From the NCBI GenBank assembly GCA_036504235.1, contig DASXVN010000046.1:1-64000 (forward strand): a stretch of DNA of 64,000 bases. Reading direction: 5' to 3'. The position numbers and the translations under genes were made by a program. Under the pieces are notes generated by a model that saw only the letters and a list, made by a program, of their open reading frames with translations, was not told the DNA's origin and made no database searches. Origin of the DNA: Zipacnadum sp036504235. GTDB lineage: Bacteria > Armatimonadota > Zipacnadia > Zipacnadales > Zipacnadaceae. Positions 47,092-55,600 of the stretch are shown in pieces; position 1 is the first letter of the stretch; each line of letters starts with the position of its first letter.

Positions 47092-47508
47092 ATGAGAACC
47101 AAGCACGTCTGGCTAGCGGTCGCTGTGGCCGTATTCATGAGCATGTTCAGCCTGGCCGGAGCCGCTCCGGTCACCCCCAAGCCGGTCAAGACGCATGTGA
47201 CCGCCGCGACCACCACCGGCGCCCCGGCGAAGCACCATAAGCGCACCTCCAAGTCTCACAAGCGGACCAAGCACCACAACACCCGGGTGCATAAGACGAC
47301 TATGCACCGCCGCAGCACCAAGGGCCACCGCGCCTCCGTGCGCCGCACCAAGGTCACCACGGCCGGCGCCAGCACCACCAGCCGCGGCCACGTGACCGCC
47401 AGCCACGTAACGACCACCAGCCATGTGGCTGCGCATCACCACGTGCGCAGTGGCCTCCCGGCGAAGGTGAAGCCGACGACGGCCGCCCCCGGTGGGGAAC
47501 GTATGTAG
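47092..47508 (+). CDS. Small very basic His/Lys/Thr-rich exported protein
   Basis: Predicted exported protein of 138 residues; the signal peptide is about 1-25 (ending LAGAA). The mature part is almost entirely low complexity, rich in His, Lys, Arg, Thr and Ser, with short repeated phrases such as KRTSKSHKRTKHH, TSRGHVTASHVTTTSHV. The net charge is strongly positive. Similar compositions are seen in acid-shock and histone-like proteins, but the signal peptide points outside the cytoplasm, so binding to polyanions or metals at the surface is possible. The start at 47092 is chosen for the signal peptide and AAGGAG about 10 nt upstream. It ends about 200 bp before rnpB. Confidence 0.65.
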   Translation: MRTKHVWLAVAVAVFMSMFSLAGAAPVTPKPVKTHVTAATTTGAPAKHHKRTSKSHKRTKHHNTRVHKTTMHRRSTKGHRASVRRTKVTTAGASTTSRGHVTASHVTTTSHVAAHHHVRSGLPAKVKPTTAAPGGERM

Positions 47509-47689
47509 TCAGGCCGGTCTCCTCCGACGGGAGGCAGCCGGCGCCGCCCTCTTCTCCGCCTGACAGCACCGGGGCGCCCCCGCGGGGGGAGAGAGCTACA
47601 GCGAGCGCCTCGCATTCCTCCCGTCGGATCCCCCATCTCTCTCGCCGCCCGTCCGTCTCCCCACCGGCCCCGACGCGCCCTCTCTGCCG

Positions 47690-47718
47690 TATCTTTCCCC
47701 CCCAGACTGCGGTATAAT
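47690..47718 (+). promoter_or_regulatory. rnpB promoter
   Basis: A perfect -10 box TATAAT lies at 47713-47718, 6 bp before the predicted 5' end of the RNase P RNA. The -35 position (47690-47695) is a poor match. The rest of 47509-47712 holds GC-rich hairpins (for example CCTCC/GGAGG at about 47524) and no gene. Confidence 0.7.
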
Positions 47719-47724
47719 GCCCGT

Positions 47725-48164
47725 GGAGAGTGGGTCGGGCAGCCGCGTCGGTACTGCCGGCGAGGAAAGTCCGAACTCCATAGGGCAGAGCGCTGGCGAA
47801 ACGCCAGGCGGGGTGACCCGAAGGAAAGTGGCACAGAAACATACCGCCGGGGGCGGCTTCGGCCGCAAGCGCGGGGCAGGCGGCGCTCCTCACAAGGGGG
47901 TAGCTGCGGCCTGCGGGTCCCGGTAAGGGTGAAATGGTGAGGTAAGAGCTCACCAGCGTCGCGGTGACGCGGCGGCTGGCTAAACCCCGCTCGGAGCAAG
48001 GCCTAATAGGGAAGCGCCCTACCGCGCGAGCGGCGGGGCAGGGATGGCCCGTCCTGCGACTTCCGGGTTGGCCGCTAGCGGGAAGGCGGAGACGCCCCCC
48101 CAGAGAAATGGCTGCCGCCGGACGCAAGTCCGCGCACAAAATTCGGCTTATAGACCCACTCTCC
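47725..48164 (+). ncRNA. rnpB: RNase P RNA (class A)
   Basis: Catalytic RNA of ribonuclease P, which cuts the 5' leader from pre-tRNAs. The 5' end GGAGAGTGGGTC (47725-47736) pairs with the 3' end GACCCACTCTCC (48153-48164), giving helix P1 of 12 bp. Conserved core elements are in order: GAGGAAAGTCCGAACTCC near 47762, ACAGAAACATACCGCC near 47833, CCCGCTCGGAGCAAGGCC near 47986, and AAATTCGGCTTATAGACC at the 3' side. At about 440 nt it is slightly longer than the E. coli RNA. Its 3' end abuts the integrase island and was probably the integration target. Confidence 0.97.
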
Positions 48165-48371
48165 GCCGATTATAGGCTCAATTTGATGGGGTTAGGGACC
48201 AGGGGGTCCGAAAGTGGGGCCAGTTGCATACTTATGGCCTCACTTTTTCGGCTTTCGGGGAGGGCTTAGGGAGCGCCCAAGCCGAGCCGAAAATGTAACC
48301 GTAAATGTGCTTATGGGCTCAGTGGCCGATTCGGCCTTCGACAACGCGAACATGAAAGGAAGCGTTGTCCC
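48165..48371. other. Possible att/recombinase-binding region
   Basis: No gene is present. It contains GGACC/GGTCC at 48196-48209, a hairpin with arms TTTTCGGCT/AGCCGAAAA at 48245-48293, an imperfect direct repeat CTTATGGCCTCACT (48231) / CTTATGGGCTCAGT (48310), and the palindrome GGCCGATTCGGCC at 48324-48336. GGGGCCAGTT at 48216-48225 recurs inverted at 49330-49339, just after the integrase gene. The repeats suggest binding sites for the recombinase or its regulator. Confidence 0.4.
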
Positions 48372-49319
48372 ATGCGAATCGAGCCGCTGTACGAAGAGTT
48401 CCTCACGTACCTGTCCGTCGAGCGTAACTGCAGTCCTCTGACCATCGGCGCCTACCGGTCGGATGGTCGCCTGTTTCTCCAGTCCCTCGTCGACCAGTCC
48501 GAGCCCGCCGAGATCGAGCGCATCACGCGGGTGGTCGTGCGGGGGTACATCGTCTGGCTCCGCAACCGCGGCCTCAAGCCGTGCACCGTCGCGCGCCGCA
48601 TCCACTCGCTGCGGTCCTTCTGGAACTACCTCCTGGACAGCGACTACACCGATACCAACCCCTTCCGCAAGCTCACCCTGCCCAAGCAAGCTCGAAGTCT
48701 CCCCGTTTACCTGTCGGAGGAGGAGTGTCGCCGCCTGCTGGAGGGCGCCGGCAGTCAGGCCTGCGGTTTTGAGGCCTGTCGGGACCGGGCGATCCTCACG
48801 CTGATGATCTTCACCGGCGCGCGCCGGAGTGAGGTGCTGAATCTGTCGTGGCCGAACGTGGACCTCGACCAGGGCACGATCCGGTTTGTGGGGGCGAAAG
48901 GCGACAAGACGAGGGTGGTGCCGCTGGCCGCGGACGTGATTGGACTGCTGCGGGAATGGCGGGAACTGCGGCCGGCGTGCGACCACCGCTATGTCTTCAC
49001 GGCCAAGTGGGGGGTGCGGCTGGGGAAGAGGGGCCTCACGAGCGCGTTGCGGAGGGCCCTGGCTGATGCGGGTATCGAGAAGGCCAACGTCACGCTTCAC
49101 AAGTTGCGGCACTCGTTCGCGTGCTTGCTGCTGGCAAATGGGGCCGACCTGCACTGCCTGCAGGCCATGCTCGGCCACACCCGCCTGGACACCACGGGCA
49201 TCTACCTGCACGCCACGGCCGAGAACCTGAGGAAAGCCATGGCGCGGCATCCGCTGAGTGGTCTGTCGGAAGATCGACATGGTTTGCTGGTGGATCTGGA
49301 GTACGACTATGTGCAGTGA
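48372..49319 (+). CDS. Tyrosine recombinase/integrase (XerC/D-like)
   Basis: Site-specific recombinase of 315 residues that cuts and rejoins DNA through a phosphotyrosine bond. The N-terminal SAM-like DNA-binding domain (about 5-90) and the catalytic domain (about 110-300) are complete. Catalytic residues: R151 in TGARRSE, a Lys in the GAKGDKTR hairpin, HKLRH at 243-247 (H243, R246), H269 in LGHTRLDTT and the nucleophile Y278. Size and domain order are Xer-like, but a housekeeping Xer is unlikely given the position directly behind rnpB and ahead of a defence operon; it is probably the island integrase. An SD (AAAGGAAG) lies 8 nt upstream of the ATG. The stop is about 265 bp from the defence operon. 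Confidence 0.93.
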   Translation: MRIEPLYEEFLTYLSVERNCSPLTIGAYRSDGRLFLQSLVDQSEPAEIERITRVVVRGYIVWLRNRGLKPCTVARRIHSLRSFWNYLLDSDYTDTNPFRKLTLPKQARSLPVYLSEEECRRLLEGAGSQACGFEACRDRAILTLMIFTGARRSEVLNLSWPNVDLDQGTIRFVGAKGDKTRVVPLAADVIGLLREWRELRPACDHRYVFTAKWGVRLGKRGLTSALRRALADAGIEKANVTLHKLRHSFACLLLANGADLHCLQAMLGHTRLDTTGIYLHATAENLRKAMARHPLSGLSEDRHGLLVDLEYDYVQ

Positions 49320-49585
49320 TTGGGGGGCGAACTGGCCCCGTTCGAGCTACCACCTTCTAAGCCATAACGCTGGCCTGCGGCTCCTCGGCCACCGGGATCG
49401 CCGGGCCGATAGGGTAGAGGAACCTGGCCCTGTTGCGGCCATCGTTGTGGGCAGGCCAGTCTGCACGGCATTCCGGGCTTCGCCTCCTGGGTGAGATCTC
49501 ATACTGGGTGAAGGAGTCGACACAGGTCGCGACGAAAATGGCATAACTGTTTATGTAGCGTCCTCAATCGCTATGGAGGCGGACA
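49320..49585. other. Gap between integrase and defence operon
   Basis: This 266-bp stretch holds no gene. AACTGGCCCC at 49330-49339 is the inverted partner of 48216-48225. AT-richer DNA at 49540-49560 (ATAACTGTTTATGTAG) is the most likely promoter position for the defence operon, but the boxes are not convincing. Confidence 0.35.
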
Positions 49586-52500
49586 ATGCAAGTCCCCGAG
49601 CAGGGCCAACTCGTCCAGGTGCGCAATCGCCATTTCATCGTGGACGATGTGTTTCCGCACCGTGATGGTGGTAGCTCCCTGAACCGGGTCGTGCTTGAAT
49701 GTCTCGACGATGACGCCGTGGGCAGCCGGCTCGAAGTGGTCTGGGAGCGCGAGGTCAACGCCCAGGTTTTCGACACCAGCCAGATCCCCTCTCCGGCGGG
49801 TGGCGGGTGGGACACTACACAGAGGTTCGATGCCTTCACCAGCGCAGTCCGGTGGTCGGTCAGTTCCCTCGTAGAGCCACCCACTTTGCAGGCCGCCTTC
49901 CACGGCGCCATCGATCTCGACGAGTATCAGTTGGTCCCCGTAGTGCGCGCACTCCAGATGACCCGCGTCAACTTGCTCTTGGCGGATGATGTGGGACTGG
50001 GCAAGACCATCGAGGCCGGCCTGGTTCTCCAGGAGCTCATCGCTCGGCGACGCGCCCGACGCGTTCTGATCGTCTGCCCCGCCTCCCTTCAGCAACAATG
50101 GCGAGATGAGATGGAGTCCAAGTTTCACTTGCCTTTCCAGATCGTGGACGCTACGGCCATCCAAGGACTACGCCGCGAGTACGGCGTCCACGTCAACCCC
50201 TGGAGTAGCTTCCCGCGCCTCATCACCTCCATGGACTTCCTCAAACAGGCAACGCGTCTGCAGGACTTCCGGAACTCCTTGGTCGACAAGCAGAAGGCCA
50301 GCATCCTGCGCGACTGGGACTTGCTCATCGTAGACGAGGTCCACAACTGCGCACCGTCGGGTCGGCAGAGGTACGTTCGCGACTCGGACCGGACCCGGAT
50401 GCTTCGCGATATCGCACCCCATTTCGAGCACAAGCTATTCCTGACTGCCACGCCCCACAATGGCTATACCGAGAGCTTCACTGCTCTGCTTGAGATGCTG
50501 GACCCGCTCCGCTTCAACCGCGGACCAGTCATCGACGTTGCAGCTCGTGACACGGTGATGATTCGCAGGCTGAAGGACCAAATCAGGTTAGCATTCGGAC
50601 AGCGAGAGTTCGCCGAGAGGCATGTCGACGATCCCATTTCCGTTACGCTGTCTGGCCCTGAGGCTCAGATGGCACAGGACCTGAATACGTACTGCAAGTC
50701 GCGCCTTGATCGCGCTCAGGGAAACGACCTGTTCCCGGTGAAGTTTGCACTCACGCTGCTGAAGAAGCGATTCCTGTCATCGCCCCACGCCTTCTGGAAC
50801 TCCCTGCAGACCCACATGAAAGTCGCTGAGCAGGACCAGAAGAACCCTGATGTTCCCCTGGTGGAACGCCTGTCCGAGCGTTCGCGGGACGACTGGGACG
50901 ACGACGACGAAAAGGCTCGCCACGAAGAGACGGCTTTGCAGGAAGCATCGCAGTTCTTTGCCAGCTTGGTACCTGATGAGCGGCAACTCCTGCGCCGGCT
51001 TTCGGAATCCGCAGACCAGGTAAGCAACAAGCCTGACACCAAAGCTCGCGAGCTCCTGCGGTGGATCGAGACCAACCTCCGTCCTGGCGGTGAGTGGAAT
51101 AATGAGCGGCTAATTGTCTTCACGGAGTACCGGGACACCCTCGAGTACTTGCGCCAGATAATGGGTGAACAGGGCTGGGGCGATCAGCTCATGGTCCTCC
51201 GCGGCGGCATGAACCTGGCGGATCGCGAGCGCGTGAAGTCAGCTTTCCAGTCTGCCTCCTCACCAGAGAATCCGGTTCGCATTCTCCTGGGAACTGACGC
51301 TGCTTCGGAGGGTCTCAACCTCCAGAACCACTGCCGACTGCTCGTCCACTATGAGATTCCCTGGAACCCCAATCGCATGGAGCAGCGCAATGGCCGCATT
51401 GATCGCCACGGCCAGCCCGCGAGCGATGTTTACTGCCGGCATTTCACATATACCAACAACGAGGATCAGCGCTTCTTGGAGGTTGTGGTGGAGAAGGTGC
51501 GCACCCAGCGCGCCGACTTGGGCGCCGTCGGCGATGTGATCGCGGCGCAGGTCGAAGAAGCCATTCTTGGGTTGCGGACTGTAATCGAGGACCCAGTGGA
51601 CCGTCGGCGGCGCCAAGAAGACGATTTGCGCTCTCAGGTGAGGCTTGAGCAGGATGTCCGCGATGTCCAGAACGGCCTACTTGAGGCCCGTGCCGAACTA
51701 CGCCTCTACCCAGACGTCATGGCGCAGATGGTGGATCAGGCCCTCCGCCTGCACGGGCACTCCGGTCTCGAGCCAATCGAGCACGGCGACCTTGGAGGCA
51801 GCGCCTGGGACTTGCGCAATCTGCCCGCAGCCTGGCACGATTGCCGTCGCTACCTCACCGATCAGCGGGGCGCCCGCCTCCACGTGGTCTTTGACCCCGA
51901 AGTTGCCCGGGACCGCCACGACGTCGCGCTCGTCCACCTGGGCCATCCTCTGATGAAGCGCGCTATGAGCGTGTTCCGCTCGTCTCTGTGGGAGCAGACC
52001 GGCGGAACGCGCCTCCACCGCTGCAGCTACCGGATACTCCCTGATCGCGACTTGCCCCAGCCAGCAGTAGTTCTGTTCGGCCGCGTAGTTGCTTTGGGTG
52101 GCGCCGGGGAGAAGCTCCACGAGAGCATCATCACCTTGGGCAGCTGGATCAAGGACGCTCGTCTCGATGCCTTGCCGGACTCCCTGCTGCACCAGCTTCT
52201 CAGGCACGACTCCGTTCACCCACCTATCCCCGTCTCCCTGGCCGATGCTCTGCGCACCAGGTTCCCGGCCCACCGGGCGCTGCTGGAGAAGTCACTGGCC
52301 GAGCTGGAGGCTTCCGAGACCGTCCGGGTGAAGGCTGCCCTGGCGGAGAAGGGGAAGCAGGTCGAGAAGGAGATCCGCGACCTCGTCGCCGAGCGCATCC
52401 GTGAGATCACCAAGCGTCTGACTGATGCTCAGAAGGAGTCCGAGCGCGCTCAGTTGCGGCTGCTCGACCTCGAGGAGAAGACCCAGTACGACCTCGACCT

Positions 52501-52660
52501 CCATTGGCTGGAGCGGCGCCGCGATACGCTGCAGCAGGACCGCGAAACCCAGCCGGGCAACGCCCGCGAGCGCTTCACGCTCAAGAGCCTGCGCATCTTC
52601 CCGCTGGGTCTCCTCTACCTGCTGCCGGACTCCCTGCTGGCCGAGGACGGTGGTCGCTGA
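49586..52660 (+). CDS. SNF2-family helicase, DrmD-like
   Basis: Cytoplasmic SF2 (SNF2/RapA-like) ATP-dependent DNA translocase of 1024 residues, probably the motor of a defence complex. Motif I is DDVGLGKT with K140, motif II is DEVH at 250-253, motif III is LTATPHNG, and motifs V-VI are TDAASEGLNLQ and QRNGRIDRHGQ. The N-terminal 100 residues are a small non-motor domain. The last 250 residues contain a long coiled coil (LEKSLAELEAS to LLDLEEK) before a compact C-terminus. The SD TGGAGG sits 8 nt ahead of the ATG. The stop overlaps the methyltransferase start (TGATG), which indicates translational coupling. In class 1 DISARM the equivalent gene is drmD, also directly before the adenine methylase. 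Confidence 0.92.
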   Translation: MQVPEQGQLVQVRNRHFIVDDVFPHRDGGSSLNRVVLECLDDDAVGSRLEVVWEREVNAQVFDTSQIPSPAGGGWDTTQRFDAFTSAVRWSVSSLVEPPTLQAAFHGAIDLDEYQLVPVVRALQMTRVNLLLADDVGLGKTIEAGLVLQELIARRRARRVLIVCPASLQQQWRDEMESKFHLPFQIVDATAIQGLRREYGVHVNPWSSFPRLITSMDFLKQATRLQDFRNSLVDKQKASILRDWDLLIVDEVHNCAPSGRQRYVRDSDRTRMLRDIAPHFEHKLFLTATPHNGYTESFTALLEMLDPLRFNRGPVIDVAARDTVMIRRLKDQIRLAFGQREFAERHVDDPISVTLSGPEAQMAQDLNTYCKSRLDRAQGNDLFPVKFALTLLKKRFLSSPHAFWNSLQTHMKVAEQDQKNPDVPLVERLSERSRDDWDDDDEKARHEETALQEASQFFASLVPDERQLLRRLSESADQVSNKPDTKARELLRWIETNLRPGGEWNNERLIVFTEYRDTLEYLRQIMGEQGWGDQLMVLRGGMNLADRERVKSAFQSASSPENPVRILLGTDAASEGLNLQNHCRLLVHYEIPWNPNRMEQRNGRIDRHGQPASDVYCRHFTYTNNEDQRFLEVVVEKVRTQRADLGAVGDVIAAQVEEAILGLRTVIEDPVDRRRRQEDDLRSQVRLEQDVRDVQNGLLEARAELRLYPDVMAQMVDQALRLHGHSGLEPIEHGDLGGSAWDLRNLPAAWHDCRRYLTDQRGARLHVVFDPEVARDRHDVALVHLGHPLMKRAMSVFRSSLWEQTGGTRLHRCSYRILPDRDLPQPAVVLFGRVVALGGAGEKLHESIITLGSWIKDARLDALPDSLLHQLLRHDSVHPPIPVSLADALRTRFPAHRALLEKSLAELEASETVRVKAALAEKGKQVEKEIRDLVAERIREITKRLTDAQKESERAQLRLLDLEEKTQYDLDLHWLERRRDTLQQDRETQPGNARERFTLKSLRIFPLGLLYLLPDSLLAEDGGR

Positions 52661-55600
52661 TGCGTACCGCCCGCTCCTCGTCCCGTAACCATGATTGGCT
52701 GTCACTGGTAGGCGCCTCTGGGCTGCTGATCAGCCCGCCCGTGTTGGAGGATGCCTTCCCGGAGGGCCCGGAGCTCCTCGACTACCGCACTCGCAGTCAG
52801 TTTGAGCTGGCCGGGGATCGCTTCGCCGTGGGCCTCGAGCAGCACCGCCCCGACGCGCAGACTCGCTGGCTCGACTTCATCCTGGAGAAGGTGCTCGAGA
52901 CGCAGGACCACTGGCTCCGGGGCTCCAATGTTCCCGAGTCCTGCACCCATGAGCTGCTCGACTACCAGCAAGTCCTGCGACCTGATCGCGTCCTGGTCAA
53001 CGAGGCCGGTGAGCCGCAGTTGCTCCTGACCGTCGTCCCCCTCGACCAAGCTCTCGATGCTCGCGAGACGCGTACCGGCTCCTGGCGCGCCAGCCCCGCC
53101 GTGAAGATGGAGCGCCTCCTCCGCGAGACCGGCCAGCGTTTCGGTCTCATCACCAATGGTCACGACTTCCGCCTGCTAAGTGCCCCGCCCGGCTTGGGTA
53201 GCGCTTCCCTCACCTGGCACGATCAGGACTGGCTTGACGAGCCGGCCACCCTCGACGGTTTCTTCACGCTCCTGCGCACCGACCGGTTCCTGGGTCCCGA
53301 GCGTACGCGCCTGCTCAAGTTGGCCGACCAGAGCCAGGACAAGCAGCTCGAAGTCACCGACCAGCTCGGCGACCAGGTCCACCAGGCCCTGGAGGTCTTC
53401 CTCCGCGCGCTCGACCAGTGCGACCAGGAGCACGAGGGCGCCCTGCTGCGCGAGATGACTCCCGCCGAACTGTACGAGATGTGCCTGTTTGTGATGATGC
53501 GCCTGGTCTTCCTGCTCTACGCCGAGGAGAAGTACCTGCTCCCCCACGGTGAGGTTCTCTACGACCAGGGCTACGGCGTCACCCACCTGTGGACCGAGCT
53601 CGACCGCCAGCGCAAGTACGACCCCGAGAGCCTCGTCCACATGCAGGACGCCTTCCCGCGTCTGCTGGCGACCTTCCGCCTCATCCATGAGGGCTGCACC
53701 CACCCGGACCTCAACCTCGTGGCCTACGGCGGCCGGCTCTTTGACCCCGCGCGCTTCCCGGTGCTGGAGGACCCCCGCCTGCGCTTGTCCAACCACCTCG
53801 TCGGCTCGGTCCTGCACAAGCTCCTCTTCGCCAAGGCGCGCGTGGGCGGACAGACGGGCCTGCACCGTCTCGCCTATAGCCAGATCGACGTCGAGCAAAT
53901 CGGCACCGTCTACGAGGGCCTGCTCGGCTACACCGTCAAGCGCTGCCCGGCCGAGGAGACCCGCGTTGTCTTCCGGGGTAGCGACGAGACCATGCGCCCG
54001 CTGGAAGAGCTGGAGGCCCAGGCCGCCGGCCGCCTCCCCGAGTACCTCCGCCGCCAGACCGGCTGGACCGAGAACCAGGTCGCCCGCGCCCTGGAGCAGT
54101 CCAGCGCTCCTGACGACGAGGACCTCCCGCCCGGCGTGGACGACGCGCTCCGCCAGCGCCTGCTTCCCTTCACGTCCTTCCTGCGCCTGGAGGACACCAT
54201 CCCGGGCGGTCACCTCTACGTGGCCTCCGACTCCGGTCTGCGTAAGGCCCAGGGCGTCTACTACACCCCCAAGTGGATCACCTCGTTCATCGTAGAGCGC
54301 ACCCTCGAGCCGCTCGTGTATGACGGTGAGGGCGAAGCCCGGCGGGTCAAGCCTCCCCGCGAGCTGCTCGCCCTCAAGGTCTGCGACCCCGCCATGGGCT
54401 CCGGGGCTTTTCTGGTGCAGGCCTGCCGTTACCTGGGGGAGCGTCTGGCGGAATCCTGGGATCTCGCGGCCACCGCTTCGCCCGAGCAGGTCCTCACCCT
54501 CCCGTACGCGCTCCCTCTGGCGGAGAACCCCCTCGGCCAGCCCTTCCCGGAGGACCACGCGGAGGCCGTCGCCTGGGCCCGCCGCTTTGTCGCCGAGCAC
54601 TGCCTCTATGGCGTGGACCTCAACCCACTCGCCGTCGAACTGGCCAAGCTCTCCCTGTGGCTGGTCACCCTGTCTCAGGATCAGCCCTTCGAGTTCCTCG
54701 ACCACAAGCTCAAGGCCGGCAACTCCCTGATCGGCTGCCGAGCCGCCGAGTTCACCACCTACCCCGTGGCCGCCTGGGGCCGCAAGGACCCCGACGCTGA
54801 GGTCAACGCCCTCCTGCGCGAGACCCTGCGCACCGCCAAGTCCGAGGCCCGCCGCCAGGAGCAGGACCGCAAGCGCGGGGTCTATTCCCTCTTCGAGCAG
54901 GAGGTCGCCGCCAAGCGCGCCGAGACCGCCCGCGAGATGGAGCTGATTGACGCCGCGGCCCTCCCCGGCGAGAAGGAGCGCCTCTACCGCGACCTGATCG
55001 AGAACGACGCCGAGTGGCAGGGCCTCAAGCGCTGCTTCGACGCCTGGTGCGCCCTGTGGTTCTGGCCTCTCGGCACCTGTAGGGCGGGGGCTACGTCCCC
55101 CGCCGCTCCCCCTCCCAGTGGCGCCGGCGTCTCGCCGGTGTCCGCTCCCCTCCCCCGCGACTGGCCGGACCTCCTCGCCCACCTCCGCGGCCAGGAAGCC
55201 CTCACCCTGGCCTCTGCCGACCAACTCCAGACCTGGGGTGAGCAAGCCCAAACTATTCACGACCGTGAACGCTTCTTCCACTGGGAGTTGGAGTTCCCCG
55301 AGGTCTTCGCCGACGACCGGGGCGGCTTTGACGCTGTCGTGGGCAACCCGCCTTGGGACCATATCGAATTCGATGACATCGTCTTCTTCTTGGGGAAGCG
55401 TCCCGACATCGTCGCGGCCCCCACCATGGCCGCACGCAATCGTCTGATAGCTCGGCTTGTCTCAGAGGACCCGGTCCTCCTGGATCAGCGCAATGCTGGA
55501 ATGCGGCGCACGCACAACGTCCAGGACTTCATCCGAGGATCAGGACACTTCCCCCGCACCGACGTTGGTCGTATCAATCTCTACCAGGTATTCGCTGGCA

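Noticed and set aside
48216..49339. Stand-alone insertion sequence around the integrase
   Set aside because: Only a 10-bp inverted repeat is present, no target duplication is visible, and the recombinase belongs to a family that does not normally use terminal inverted repeats. An island integrase is more likely.
49325..49365. tRNA remnant suggested by a GTTCGAGC T-loop-like string after the integrase
   Set aside because: No acceptor, D or anticodon stems could be formed around it.
52504..52659. Earlier start for the methyltransferase
   Set aside because: It would overlap the helicase gene by 157 nt and encodes a low-complexity Pro/Ala-rich stretch; the ATG at 52660 in a TGATG junction is the normal coupled arrangement.
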